Of a stretch of DNA of 64,000 bases, positions 25,720-36,006 are shown one piece after another; positions within the stretch are counted from its first letter, which is position 1; each line of letters starts with the position of its first letter. The notes beneath the pieces were generated by a model that saw only the letters and a list, made by a program, of their open reading frames with translations, was not told the DNA's origin and ran no database searches. The DNA is from Marmoricola sp. (GTDB taxonomy: Bacteria; Actinomycetota; Actinomycetes; Propionibacteriales; Nocardioidaceae). The stretch covers positions 62,001-126,000 of the forward strand of contig JAOPYE010000003.1 in NCBI GenBank assembly GCA_025964775.1, in the 5' to 3' direction. Made by a program: the position numbers and the translations under genes.

Positions 25720-26367
25720 GTGAACCAGATCCCCAGTCCCCAGCTGACCACTGCGCCGCAGATGAACGGCGGCTCCTCGTCGTACGGGCTCGATGACCAC
25801 ATCTACCAGCGGCTCCTCAAGGAGCGCACGGTGTTCCTCGGGTCGGAGGTGCGCGACCAGAACGCGAACGCGATCTGCGCCCAGCTGCTCCTGCTCTCGG
25901 CCGAGGATCCCGAGGCAGACATCTTCCTGTACATCAACAGCCCCGGCGGCTCGGTCGATGCCGGGATGGCGATCTACGACACCATGAACTACATCCCGAA
26001 CGACGTCGCGACGGTGGGCATGGGCCTGGCCGCCTCGATGGGGCAGTTCCTGCTCTGCGCCGGTGCCCACGGCAAGCGGTACGCCCTCCCGCACGCGCGG
26101 ATCATGATGCACCAGCCCTCGGGCGGCATGGGCGGTTCGGCCTCGGACATCAAGATCCAGGCGCAGCAGTCGCTGCACATCAAGAAGGTGCTCTTCGAAC
26201 TCATCGCCCAGCACACCGGTCAGGCGCTCGAGCAGGTCGAGAACGACGCCGACCGCGACCGCTGGTTCACGGCGGAGCAGGCCAAGGACTACGGGTTCAT
26301 CGACAAGGTCATCAGCAGTGCGCGCGAAGCCGCCGACGAGGGCCGTCCGGCCCGGAACAAGGACTAA
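25720..26367 (+). CDS. clpP1: ATP-dependent Clp protease proteolytic subunit 1
   Basis: Serine protease subunit of the Clp complex, 215 residues. Catalytic Ser 106 in GLAASMGQF, His 131 in MMHQPSGG and the later Asp region are intact; the N-terminal axial loop precedes [19 protein letters not shown] 25720 is chosen because TAGTGT lies exactly 7 bases upstream; an internal ATG at 25762 is the alternative. Thirteen bases separate it from clpP2. Actinobacterial ClpP1 and ClpP2 form a mixed tetradecamer. Confidence 0.95.
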   Translation: MNQIPSPQLTTAPQMNGGSSSYGLDDHIYQRLLKERTVFLGSEVRDQNANAICAQLLLLSAEDPEADIFLYINSPGGSVDAGMAIYDTMNYIPNDVATVGMGLAASMGQFLLCAGAHGKRYALPHARIMMHQPSGGMGGSASDIKIQAQQSLHIKKVLFELIAQHTGQALEQVENDADRDRWFTAEQAKDYGFIDKVISSAREAADEGRPARNKD

Positions 26368-26380
26368 GGACAAGGACCTC

Positions 26381-26986
26381 ATGAACTACTACATCCCGCA
26401 GTGGGAAGAGCGCACCTCGTACGGCATCCGCCGGATCGACCCCTACGCCAAGCTGTTCGAGGACCGGATCATCTTCCTCGGCACGCCGATCAGCGACGAC
26501 ATCGCCAACGCGGTGATGGCCCAGCTGCTCTGCCTGGAGTCGATGGATCCTGGGCGTGACATCTCCATCTACATCAACTCGCCCGGTGGCTCGTTCACGG
26601 CCATGACGGCGATCTACGACACGATGAAGTTCATCCAGCCGGACGTGCAGACGGTCTGCCTGGGTCAGGCCGCGTCGGCTGCCGCGATCCTGCTCGCCGC
26701 CGGTACGCCGGGCAAGCGGATGGCGCTGCCGAACAGCCGGATCCTGATCCACCAGCCGTACACCGAGGGCACCTACGGGCAGTCCTCGGACATCGAGATC
26801 CAGGCCAACGAGATCCTGCGGATGCGCGAGCTCCTCGAGCAGCTGATCGCCGAGCACAGTGGCAAGACGACCGAAGAGGTCAGCCACGACATCGAGCGCG
26901 ACAAGATCCTGACGGCGGCAGGCGCCGTCGAGTACGGTCTGATCGACTCGATCCTGGAGTCCCGGAAGGTCCCGGCGCTCGCCTGA
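26381..26986 (+). CDS. clpP2: ATP-dependent Clp protease proteolytic subunit 2
   Basis: Second ClpP ring subunit, 201 residues, with catalytic Ser 99 in GQAASAAA and His 124 in LIHQPYTEG. The N-terminus [15 protein letters not shown] is the usual one for the actinobacterial ClpP2, whose docking surface binds ClpX or ClpC1. ATG 26381 has an AAGGAC ribosome-binding site. Same operon as clpP1; clpX follows after 149 bases, probably with its own promoter. Confidence 0.95.
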   Translation: MNYYIPQWEERTSYGIRRIDPYAKLFEDRIIFLGTPISDDIANAVMAQLLCLESMDPGRDISIYINSPGGSFTAMTAIYDTMKFIQPDVQTVCLGQAASAAAILLAAGTPGKRMALPNSRILIHQPYTEGTYGQSSDIEIQANEILRMRELLEQLIAEHSGKTTEEVSHDIERDKILTAAGAVEYGLIDSILESRKVPALA

Positions 26987-27135
26987 GCGCAGGGACCGGG
27001 TTTTGTACGTGTCCAGCCGAATTCGTCCGCTTGACGGAGTACGGTCAGAGCAAGGTCGCCGTGGGTGCATCTGCGCTCGTGGCACGGTGAGTTCGGTCGA
27101 CCTCGAGTCGACATGGATGAGGGGAGACGGCGCCC

Positions 27136-28416
27136 GTGGCTCGCATCGGTGACGGTGGGGACCTGCTCAAGTGTTCTTTCTGCGGAAAGAGCCAGAAGCA
27201 GGTCAAGAAGTTGATCGCCGGCCCCGGCGTCTACATCTGCGACGAGTGCATCGACCTCTGCAACGAGATCATCGAGGAAGAGCTCAACGAGACCAGCGAG
27301 GTCGGGCTCGAGGAGCTGCCCAAGCCGCGCGAGATCTTCGAGTTCCTCAACTCCTACGTGATCGGCCAGGAGCAGGCGAAGAAGTCGCTGGCAGTCGCGG
27401 TCTACAACCACTACAAGCGCGTGCAGGCAGGCGTGACCTCCGGTTCGTCGAAGAGCAAGGACGACGCGGTCGAGGTCGCGAAGTCCAACATCCTGGTGAT
27501 GGGCCCGACCGGCTGCGGCAAGACCTACCTGGCCCAGACCCTGGCCCGGATGCTCAACGTGCCGTTCGCCATCGCCGATGCCACCGCGCTCACCGAGGCA
27601 GGCTACGTCGGCGAGGACGTCGAGAACATCCTGCTCAAGCTGATCCAGGCCGCCGACTACGACGTCAAGAAGGCCGAGACCGGGATCATCTACATCGACG
27701 AGATCGACAAGGTGGCCCGCAAGGCCGAGAACCCGTCGATCACGCGCGACGTCTCGGGGGAGGGTGTCCAGCAGGCGCTGCTGAAGATCCTCGAGGGCAC
27801 CACCGCCTCGGTCCCGCCGCAGGGTGGCCGCAAGCACCCGCACCAGGAGTTCATCCAGATCGACACGACGAACATCCTGTTCATCGTCGGTGGCGCGTTC
27901 GCCGGTCTGGAGCACATCGTCGAGCAGCGCGTCGGCAGGAAGACCCTCGGCTTCACCGCGGAGATCCGCGCGTCGAAGGAGCTCGAGGCCGACGCGATGT
28001 TCGCCCAGGTGCGGCCCGAGGATCTGGTCAAGTTCGGCCTGATCCCCGAGTTCATCGGCCGGCTGCCGCTGATCGCGAGCGTCAACAAGCTCGACAACGC
28101 GGCCCTGGTCCAGATCCTCGTCGAGCCGCGCAACGCGCTGATCAAGCAGTACCAGAAGCTCTTCGACATCGACGGTGTCGAGCTCGAGTTCACCGATGAC
28201 GCCATCACCGCGATCGCCGACAAGGCGATGGAGCGCGGCACCGGCGCCCGCGGGCTGCGCGCGATCATCGAAGAGGTCCTGCTCAACGTCATGTACGACG
28301 TCCCGTCCCGCGAGGACATCGGCAAGGTGGTCGTCACCGGCGAGGTCGTCTCCGACAACGTCAACCCGACCCTGATCCCGCGCGAGCCGGAGAAGAAGGC
28401 CAAGAAGTCGGCCTGA
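27136..28416 (+). CDS. clpX: ATP-dependent Clp protease ATP-binding subunit ClpX
   Basis: AAA+ unfoldase, 426 residues, feeding substrates to ClpP1P2. The zinc domain has Cys 13, 16, 35 and 38. Walker A is GPTGCGKT (123-130), Walker B IIYIDEID, and the ClpP-docking and pore-loop regions follow in order. GTG 27136 is preceded by GGGGAG. The 149-base gap to clpP2 contains TTGACG near 27034, a possible -35, but no matching -10 could be fixed. Confidence 0.96.
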   Translation: MARIGDGGDLLKCSFCGKSQKQVKKLIAGPGVYICDECIDLCNEIIEEELNETSEVGLEELPKPREIFEFLNSYVIGQEQAKKSLAVAVYNHYKRVQAGVTSGSSKSKDDAVEVAKSNILVMGPTGCGKTYLAQTLARMLNVPFAIADATALTEAGYVGEDVENILLKLIQAADYDVKKAETGIIYIDEIDKVARKAENPSITRDVSGEGVQQALLKILEGTTASVPPQGGRKHPHQEFIQIDTTNILFIVGGAFAGLEHIVEQRVGRKTLGFTAEIRASKELEADAMFAQVRPEDLVKFGLIPEFIGRLPLIASVNKLDNAALVQILVEPRNALIKQYQKLFDIDGVELEFTDDAITAIADKAMERGTGARGLRAIIEEVLLNVMYDVPSREDIGKVVVTGEVVSDNVNPTLIPREPEKKAKKSA

Positions 28417-28418
28417 TC

Positions 28419-28499
28419 GGTTGCGATTCAGCTGCCGTAGGCACGGTTGCAACACATCGGTCGTCGATCGAGCTTGATCGCTACCGAGACGTCGCAACC
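28419..28499. other. inverted repeats between clpX and valS
   Basis: GGTTGCGA (28419-28426) is the exact complement of TCGCAACC (28492-28499); a second GGTTGC at 28445 can pair with the same arm instead. Inside lies CGATCgagcttGATCG. The structure begins 3 bases after the clpX stop and could end transcription from both sides, but it also coincides with the small ORF at 28428-28526. Confidence 0.45.
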
Positions 28500-28526
28500 G
28501 TTCGGGAACTCGTTCGTACGGGTCAT
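28428..28526 (-). CDS. possible 32-residue protein coupled to valS
   Basis: ATG 28526 overlaps the valS TGA as TGATG. The frame runs 32 codons (MTRTNEFPNGCDVSVAIKLD and on), with Cys at 11, 25 and 26 and several basic residues, to TGA at 28428. No homologue is recognised. The overlap geometry is what supports it; the inverted repeats in the same stretch are an alternative reason for its sequence. Confidence 0.3.
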   Translation of the reverse strand: MTRTNEFPNGCDVSVAIKLDRRPMCCNRAYGS

Positions 28527-31159
28527 CAGGCTTCGTCGGCCACCGGGGCGAGCTCGGCGACAACGCTGAGCTCGGTCCCGGCGCTGGCCGTGAACACCAG
28601 CTCGCCGGTGATCTTGCCGACCTTGCGCAGGTCCGCGGCCGCGGCTTCGGCGGCGCCGACCAGGGCGGCCGGGCCGGAGATCTCCACCCGGGAGAGCTCG
28701 GCGCGCATCGAGACCTTGGCCTGGGACTTCGCGGCCCGGATGCCACCGAGGGCGGAGGCAACCGCGCCGACCATCGCCGGATCTCCCGGGGTCACCGACG
28801 CGAGGTCGTCGGTCGTCGGCCAGGGTGCGTGGTGGACCGAACCTCCCCCGGAAACGGCAGAGCGCCACCAGGACCAGACCTCTTCGGTCACATAAGGCAG
28901 GAACGGGGCCAGCAGGCGGAGCTGGATGTCGAGCGCGATCAGCAAGGTGGCGCGAGCCGAGGCAGTGTCAGCGCCGCCGTTCTCGGCGTACGCACGCTCC
29001 TTGACCAGCTCTAGGTAGTCGTCGCAGAACTCCCAGAAGAACTTCTCGATGCTCTCCAGCGCGGTCGTGTAGTCATAGGCCTCGAAGGCCTGCGTCGACC
29101 GGGTGATGACCGTGCCGAGGCTGGCGAGCAGGGCGCGGTCGATGGCCTCGGTGACGATCTCGGGGTCCGTCGCGGTCTCACCGAAGCCGCCGAGGACGAA
29201 CTTCGACGCGTTCAGCACCTTCATCGCCAGTCGGCGGCCGACCTTCATCTGGGCCTCGTCGAACGGCGAGTCCAGTCCCGGGCGGGCCATTGCGGCGCGC
29301 CAGCGCACGGCATCGGCGCCGAACTTCTCGAGGATGTCGGTGGGCACGACGACGTTGCCCTTGGACTTCGACATCTTCTTGCGGTCCGGGTCCATCACGA
29401 AGCCCGACATCATCGCGTGCGACCACGGGACGACGCCGTTCTCGTGGTGCGCCCGTACGACGCGGGAGAACAGCCACGTCCGGATGATGTCGTGGCCCTG
29501 GGTGCACAGGTCCATCGGGAAGGTGCGCTCGAACAGGTCGGCGTCGCTCTCCCAGCCGCAGGCGATCTGCGGGGTCAGCGACGACGTCGCCCACGTGTCC
29601 ATCACGTCGGGGTCGCCGAGGAAGCCGTTCGCGACGCCGCGCTGGCTCTCGGTGTAGCCCTCGGGCGCATCGGTCGACGGGTCGACCGGCAGCGCGGCCT
29701 CGCTCGGCATCAGCGGGTGGTCGTAGTCCGGCTCGCCGTCGGCGTCCAGTGCGTACCAGACCGGGAACGGGATGCCGAAGAACCGCTGGCGCGAGATCAG
29801 CCAGTCGCCGTTCAGGCCGCTGACCCAGTTGTCGTAGCGGTGCTTCATGTGCGCCGGCACCCAGGTGATCGCGTTGCCGTCCTCGATCAGCTCGTCGCGC
29901 AGCTCCGCATCGCGTCCGCCGTTGCGGATGTACCACTGCCGGGTCGCCACGATCTCGAGCGGTTTGTCGCCCTTCTCGTAGAAGTTCGCCACCCGCTGGG
30001 TCGGCTTCGGCTCACCGTCCAGGTCGCCGGACTCGCGCAGCTTGGCGACCATCTCCTCGCGCGCGCTGAAGGTGGTCTTGCCCGCGAGGTCCGCGTAGGC
30101 CTCGGCCGCCCGGGGAGCAGCGAGCCACTCGGGCGTCTCGCGCAGCAGCCGGCCGTCGCGACCGATGACGGCGCGCACCGGCAGCTGCAGCTCACGCCAC
30201 CACTGGACGTCGGTCAGGTCACCGAAGGTGCAGCACATCGCGATGCCGGCGCCCTTGTCGGGCTCGACCGCCTCGTGCGCCACGACCGGCACCTCGACGC
30301 CGAACACGGGGGACGTGACCGTCGTACCGAACAGCGGCTGGTAGCGCTCGTCGTCGGGGTGCGCGATCAGCGCCACGACCGCCGGGATGAGCTCGGGGCG
30401 GGTGGTCTCGATGTAGAGAGGACTGCCGTCGGGCCGGTGGAACGCGACCCGGTGGTAGGCGCCTGCGTAGTCCCGGGCCTCCAGCTCGGCCTGGGCCACT
30501 GCGGTCTGGAACGTCACGTCCCAGAGCGTCGGGGCTTCCTGCAGGTAGGCCTCGCCGCGTGCGAAGTTGCGCAGGAACGCACGCTGGCTGACCGTCTGGG
30601 CCTTCTTGCCGATCGTCGTGTAGTGCTGCTTCCAGTCGACCGAGAGGCCCAGCGTGCGCCACAGCGACTCGAAGACGGCCTCGTCCTGCTTGACGAGCTC
30701 CTCGCACAGCGCGACGAAGTTCGGCCGCGAGATCGGGATCTGCTTCTTCGGGTCCGGGTTCGCCGGCGGCGTGAAGTCGGCGTCGTACGGCAGCGAGGGG
30801 TCGCAGCGGACGCCGTAGTAGTTCTGCACCCGGCGCTCGGTCGGCAGCCCGTTGTCGTCCCAGCCCATCGGGTAGAAGACCGACTTGCCCTGCATCCGCT
30901 GGTAGCGGGCGATCAGGTCGGTGTGGGTGTAAGAGAACACGTGTCCGACGTGCAGGCTGCCCGACACGGTCGGCGGGGGAGTGTCGATCGAGTAGACCTC
31001 GGCCCGCGGTCGGGAGCGGTCGAACGCGTAGGTGTCGTCGGCCTTCCAGGTCGCTGCCCACGTGGCTTCCAGGCCCTCCAGCGCAGGCTTGTCCGGTACG
31101 ACGACCGCGGCAGGCGCTGCGGTCGTCGGGATCGCGGACTGGTGCTGGGTGTCGGTCAT
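28526..31159 (-). CDS. valS: valyl-tRNA synthetase
   Basis: Class I synthetase charging tRNA-Val, 877 residues. The HIGH motif appears as GSLHVGHVFSYT and the KMSKS motif as KKMSKSKGNVV; the editing insert lies between them, and the anticodon-binding domain and a C-terminal coiled-coil-like arm follow. ATG 31159 is chosen because TAGCAT lies 7 bases upstream; ATG 31168 would overlap that hexamer. Proximity to folC and ndk agrees with the mycobacterial order. Confidence 0.95.
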   Translation of the reverse strand: MTDTQHQSAIPTTAAPAAVVVPDKPALEGLEATWAATWKADDTYAFDRSRPRAEVYSIDTPPPTVSGSLHVGHVFSYTHTDLIARYQRMQGKSVFYPMGWDDNGLPTERRVQNYYGVRCDPSLPYDADFTPPANPDPKKQIPISRPNFVALCEELVKQDEAVFESLWRTLGLSVDWKQHYTTIGKKAQTVSQRAFLRNFARGEAYLQEAPTLWDVTFQTAVAQAELEARDYAGAYHRVAFHRPDGSPLYIETTRPELIPAVVALIAHPDDERYQPLFGTTVTSPVFGVEVPVVAHEAVEPDKGAGIAMCCTFGDLTDVQWWRELQLPVRAVIGRDGRLLRETPEWLAAPRAAEAYADLAGKTTFSAREEMVAKLRESGDLDGEPKPTQRVANFYEKGDKPLEIVATRQWYIRNGGRDAELRDELIEDGNAITWVPAHMKHRYDNWVSGLNGDWLISRQRFFGIPFPVWYALDADGEPDYDHPLMPSEAALPVDPSTDAPEGYTESQRGVANGFLGDPDVMDTWATSSLTPQIACGWESDADLFERTFPMDLCTQGHDIIRTWLFSRVVRAHHENGVVPWSHAMMSGFVMDPDRKKMSKSKGNVVVPTDILEKFGADAVRWRAAMARPGLDSPFDEAQMKVGRRLAMKVLNASKFVLGGFGETATDPEIVTEAIDRALLASLGTVITRSTQAFEAYDYTTALESIEKFFWEFCDDYLELVKERAYAENGGADTASARATLLIALDIQLRLLAPFLPYVTEEVWSWWRSAVSGGGSVHHAPWPTTDDLASVTPGDPAMVGAVASALGGIRAAKSQAKVSMRAELSRVEISGPAALVGAAEAAAADLRKVGKITGELVFTASAGTELSVVAELAPVADEA

Positions 31160-31236
31160 GGGCGTCATGCTACGGGCGCGCCACGGACCCGTGAAAACCA
31201 GTTCGGGTCGGTGGAATCGGTCGTTAGCCTCGGAGC

Positions 31237-32136
31237 GTGAACTACCTGCTCGAGTTCCATCACTCACCGACGGACTTCCTCGCCGCAGCCGGTGACCTGC
31301 TCGCGGCCCGGCCGGTCGAGAGCACGGTCGTGGCCAGTGTCGCCGGCCGGATGATGCGCGACGGAACAGGGGGCATTCCGGCTGAGGCGGGCATCGCGTC
31401 GTGGTGGCTGGTCGTCCGCGATCAGGCCGGGGAGGTTGTCGGCGCAGGCATGCGGACCGCGCCGTTCCCGCCGTACCCGCCGTACCTGCTGGCGATGCCG
31501 ATCGAGGCCGCGCGCGACCTGGCCCTGGTCCTGCACGGGCGCAACGAGCCGGTCTCGACGGTCAACGGTGCCGTGCCGGCGGTCCAGGTCTTCGCCGACA
31601 CGTACGCGGCCGCAACGGGTGGCATGGTTCGTCGGGCCGAGCAGATGCGGCTCCAGGAACTGGGGCAGCTGGTCGCTCCTGCCCGGCCTGCCGGTCGCTT
31701 GCGCGTCGCCGTGAGCGAGGACCAGGACCTGGTGCACCGCTGGTTCGTCGCGTTCAGCGTCGATGCAGCCGCCCAGGCCGGGCGGCACGACCCGCACCCA
31801 CCGCCGATCGAGACCCGCGACAGCGTCGGGCACCGGATCGACGCCGGGGACATCTGGATCTGGGAGGACGAGACCGGGGCGCCCGTGCACGTGACCGGTT
31901 ACAACCCGACCAGCTTCGGAGTGGCGCGGGTCGGCCCGGTCTACACCCCGGCCGAGCACCGCGGACACGGGTACGCCGCGGCGGCGGTCGCCGAGATCTC
32001 CCGGCGCCTTCTCGACGAGGGCGCGCGCGTGTGCCTGTTCACCGACAGTGAGAACGCGACGTCGAACGGGGTCTACCAGCGCCTCGGCTATCGACCGCTG
32101 GTGGACATGGCGAACCTGGTGATCGAGGCCGGCTAG
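31237..32136 (+). CDS. GNAT-family N-acetyltransferase
   Basis: The protein has 299 residues. The C-terminal GNAT domain shows the acetyl-CoA loop as VGPVYTPAEHRGHGYAAAAVAEISRRLL, followed by LFTDSENATSNGVYQRLGYRPLVDM; the N-terminal half is a degenerate second GNAT-like domain. The substrate is unknown. GTG 31237 has TAGCCT 6 bases upstream. It diverges from valS and its stop shares TAG/CTA with the convergent acyl-CoA dehydrogenase gene. Confidence 0.85.
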   Translation: MNYLLEFHHSPTDFLAAAGDLLAARPVESTVVASVAGRMMRDGTGGIPAEAGIASWWLVVRDQAGEVVGAGMRTAPFPPYPPYLLAMPIEAARDLALVLHGRNEPVSTVNGAVPAVQVFADTYAAATGGMVRRAEQMRLQELGQLVAPARPAGRLRVAVSEDQDLVHRWFVAFSVDAAAQAGRHDPHPPPIETRDSVGHRIDAGDIWIWEDETGAPVHVTGYNPTSFGVARVGPVYTPAEHRGHGYAAAAVAEISRRLLDEGARVCLFTDSENATSNGVYQRLGYRPLVDMANLVIEAG

Positions 32137-33182
32137 TCCAACGGGTCGAGGACGCCGTGGTCACCGATCCCGGCCGAGAGTGCCGCGACCTGGTCGCGGG
32201 CGTCCCCCAGCCAGTGGCTCAGCGCCGTCAGCCGCGAGGTGAAGTGGCCGATCGAGAACTCGTCGGTGACCCCGATGCCCCCGTGCAGCTGGATCGCCTC
32301 CTGGCCGATGCGGCGCGCTGCCCGCACGGTCTGCAACTTGGCGCGGGCAGAAGCATCCTGGAGCGCGTCGGCGTCGCCGTCCGCGGCCACAAGCGTCGCC
32401 CAGGTGACGATGCTGCGGGTCAGCTCGAGATCGGTGTACATGTCGGCCGCCCGGAAGGTGAGCGCCTGGAACCGGTTGAGGGTGACCCCGAACTGCTGCC
32501 GGGTGGTCAGGTAGGAGGTCGTCAGTCGCAGTGCGGTGTCCATCGCTCCGAGAGCCTCGTGGCAGGCCACGATCCGGGCTCGGGCCACGACTGCCGCGAG
32601 TGCTTCGCGGGCGTCGCCACCGGACCCGAGCGGTGTGGCTGCTGACCGGTCGAACTCGAGGCGTGCCGCACGCCCGCCCTCGTGGGTCCGGTACGCCGTC
32701 GCGCCCGCCGGCCGGTCGACCAGGAACACCTCGCCGCCGACCTCCCAGACGATGGTGTCCGCGCGGGCGCCCTGGATCACCGGTTCGGCGACCTGGCCCG
32801 AGGCGAACGCGAGCAACCGTTCGCCCGAGGACACCTCGCCGAGGATCTGGGCCCGCTGCTCGTCGCTGCCCAGGGCCGCGACGACCCCGCCGGCCAGCGC
32901 CACCGCGGCGACGTACGGCTCCGGAGCCAGGACGCGGCCGATCTCCTCGGCCACCAGGGCGACCTCGACCGGCCCGGCACCCATGCCGCCGTCGGCCTCG
33001 GCGAACGGCAGGCCGAGCAGGCCCATCTCCGCCAGTCGCGCCCACAGGGCTTCGTCGTACCCGGGGTCGGTCGCGGTGACCTTGCGGCGGTGCTCGGAGT
33101 TCGTGGCCGGGTCGTAGCCCTTCAGCAGGCCACGGACGGCGTCGCGCAGCGCCGCCTGCTCGTCATCGAGTTCGAAGTCCAT
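32133..33182 (-). CDS. acyl-CoA dehydrogenase (FadE type), subunit-like
   Basis: The protein has 349 residues. The N-terminal helical domain begins MDFELDDEQAALRDAVRGLL, the middle beta domain is shortened, and the C-terminal domain has FGVTLNRFQALTFRAADMYTDLE and the AIQLHGGIGVTDEF motif. Paired, adjacent FadE genes of unequal type are the pattern of alpha2beta2 acyl-CoA dehydrogenases of steroid side-chain degradation (ChsE-like). This may be one subunit with the gene at 33192, 9 bases upstream; the pairing is inferred. Confidence 0.88.
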   Translation of the reverse strand: MDFELDDEQAALRDAVRGLLKGYDPATNSEHRRKVTATDPGYDEALWARLAEMGLLGLPFAEADGGMGAGPVEVALVAEEIGRVLAPEPYVAAVALAGGVVAALGSDEQRAQILGEVSSGERLLAFASGQVAEPVIQGARADTIVWEVGGEVFLVDRPAGATAYRTHEGGRAARLEFDRSAATPLGSGGDAREALAAVVARARIVACHEALGAMDTALRLTTSYLTTRQQFGVTLNRFQALTFRAADMYTDLELTRSIVTWATLVAADGDADALQDASARAKLQTVRAARRIGQEAIQLHGGIGVTDEFSIGHFTSRLTALSHWLGDARDQVAALSAGIGDHGVLDPLD

Positions 33183-33191
33183 CTCGGCTCC

Positions 33192-34340
<1,149 letters not shown>

Positions 34341-34364
34341 GCCGCGACCCTACTGGGCGGTACG

Positions 34365-35456
34365 TCACCAGACGAGGACTGGTTTGACGACCTTCCCGGC
34401 GAGGACGTCGGCGACCGCGGTGTTGATCTCGCTGAACGGGTAGGTCGCGATCAGCCCGTCGACGTCGAACTCGCCAGCGGCATTGAGCGCGATCAGCCGC
34501 GGCACCATCTCCTGGGGATCGGAGTCGCCCTCGATCGAGGACCTGATGATCTTGCCGGTCTGCAGCAGGTCGATCGCATCGATCGCGTACTCCTCCGGAC
34601 CGAGGCCGAGGGCGACCAGCGTGCCGCGGACCTTCAGCGACTGCTGGGCCTGCTTGACGACGGCCGAGATCGCGGTGGTGTCGATCGAGTAGGACGCTCC
34701 GCCGCCGGTCAATTCCTTGACCTTCGCGACCACGTCGGCCTCAGCGGTCGGGTCGACACCGGTCGCGCCGTACGTCGCGGCCGCCTCGCGACGGCCGGCC
34801 AATGGGTCGACGGCGATCAGCGTGCCGAGACCGAGGTGCTGGGCGGCGGCCAGGGCCGTGAGCCCGACGGCGCCGCAGCCGAAGACCACCAGGCTGTCGC
34901 TCGGCGTCGGCTTCAGCACGTTGAGCACGGTGCCCGCGCCGGTCTGGAAGCCGCAGCCGTACGGCGCGACCTTGGTCAGGTCGACGGACTTGTCCACCAC
35001 CACGCAGTTGTCGGCGTACGCGATCGCGTGCTGCGAGAGGCTCGACTGGCCGAAGAAGTTGCCGAAGACCGGCGCGCCGTCCCGCGAGTACGTCGTCGTG
35101 CCGTCCATCCGCATGCCCATGTAGTTGAGCAGCAGCGAGGAGTCGCAGTACCCGACCAGGTCGTTCTTGCAGTTCTCGCACTCCCGGCAGGACCGGAAGG
35201 AGAGCACGACGTGGTCACCCACCTCGATGCCTTGCACGCCTTCACCGACGGCTTCGACGACGCCGGCACCCTCGTGCCCGAAGACGTTCGGGAACATCTC
35301 GCCGGGCAGGAAGCCCTTGAGGTGGATGTCGGTGTGGCACAGGCCGGTCGCGACGATCCTGACCAGCACCTCGTCGGCCAGCGGGTCCGCGAGGTCGATC
35401 TCCTCAAGGGAGAAGTCGGCGCCCTGGGAGTTCACGACAGCGACAGTGGTCTTCAT
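34365..35456 (-). CDS. zinc-dependent alcohol dehydrogenase (Rxyl_3153/NDMA-type)
   Basis: Medium-chain dehydrogenase, 363 residues. Catalytic-zinc residues are in GLCHTDIHLKG and FGHEGAGVV, the structural zinc site in SCRECENCKNDLVGYC, and the Rossmann motif in VVFGCGAVGLTALAAA. The LLNYMGMRMDGTTTYSRDG stretch is typical of the subgroup of actinobacterial alcohol dehydrogenases assayed with NDMA. It probably oxidises an alcohol to an aldehyde in the same pathway as the FadE genes. The ATG overlaps the DUF4334 TGA (ATGA). Confidence 0.9.
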   Translation of the reverse strand: MKTTVAVVNSQGADFSLEEIDLADPLADEVLVRIVATGLCHTDIHLKGFLPGEMFPNVFGHEGAGVVEAVGEGVQGIEVGDHVVLSFRSCRECENCKNDLVGYCDSSLLLNYMGMRMDGTTTYSRDGAPVFGNFFGQSSLSQHAIAYADNCVVVDKSVDLTKVAPYGCGFQTGAGTVLNVLKPTPSDSLVVFGCGAVGLTALAAAQHLGLGTLIAVDPLAGRREAAATYGATGVDPTAEADVVAKVKELTGGGASYSIDTTAISAVVKQAQQSLKVRGTLVALGLGPEEYAIDAIDLLQTGKIIRSSIEGDSDPQEMVPRLIALNAAGEFDVDGLIATYPFSEINTAVADVLAGKVVKPVLVW

Positions 35457-35923
35457 GCGTGGTCACGCTCCAGCCAGAAGTAGTAGGGGTCCGCAGTCCC
35501 GAAGACCGCCTCGAGCTTGCCGTTCATGATGCCCATCACGGAGGTGTCGTCGACCTTCTTGAAGTGGTCGAAGACGGCCATCGCGTCGTAGACCATCGCG
35601 GCCGTCACCTCGCCGCGGAAACCGACGTTCCACAACGACGAGTGCCCCCCGCCGGCGGCGGCCGTGTTCGAGTACAGCTCGCCGTCCTCGTCGCGGCAGA
35701 TCAGCGGATGGCCCTCGAGCAGGGAGTCGAACCGCTTGCCGTGCCAGTTGACCTTGCCGAGCAGCCGGCCCGCCGGGTGCCCTGTGGAGAAGTCACCGCC
35801 GCGCCAGGCTCCGAGCATCTCGGACGCGTCGAGGACGTCCAGGTCGGACCAGAGGGCGTCGAGTGCCCCGGTTGTCGGGGAGGGGTCGGCAACCAGGGCA
35901 TCGAAGCGCTCGCGAACACTCAC
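35453..35923 (-). CDS. GXWXG/DUF4334 protein
   Basis: The protein has 156 residues. The N-terminal GXWXG domain contains EMLGAWRGGDFSTGHPAG. The C-terminal DUF4334 domain includes HSSLWNVGFRGEVTAAMVYD and ends in ...DPYYFWLERDHA. Function is unknown, but members commonly sit with fatty-acid or sterol catabolic genes. First gene of the four-gene operon; GTG 35923 has TACTGT 6 bases upstream and a KstR-like palindrome just beyond that. Confidence 0.85.
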   Translation of the reverse strand: MSVRERFDALVADPSPTTGALDALWSDLDVLDASEMLGAWRGGDFSTGHPAGRLLGKVNWHGKRFDSLLEGHPLICRDEDGELYSNTAAAGGGHSSLWNVGFRGEVTAAMVYDAMAVFDHFKKVDDTSVMGIMNGKLEAVFGTADPYYFWLERDHA

Positions 35924-35936
35924 CTGGCCACAGTAG

Positions 35937-35950
35937 TGGAACGTGTTCTA
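35937..35950. promoter_or_regulatory. KstR-like operator before the DUF4334-ADH-FadE operon
   Basis: TGGAACGTGTTCTA fits the KstR form TnnAACnnGTTnnA at every fixed base. On the minus strand it ends one base before the TACTGT -10 of the leaderless DUF4334 start, a position where a bound repressor would block RNA polymerase. Confidence 0.6.
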
Positions 35951-36006
35951 GGTTTCGAGACGGTTGCTGCCCAACCTCCTCAACCCATCACTACGATGAC
36001 TCTGCG

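Noticed and set aside
26987-27135. A specific ClgR or heat-shock operator before clpX
   Set aside because: No sequence in the gap fits a remembered operator well enough to name; only a TTGACG is visible.
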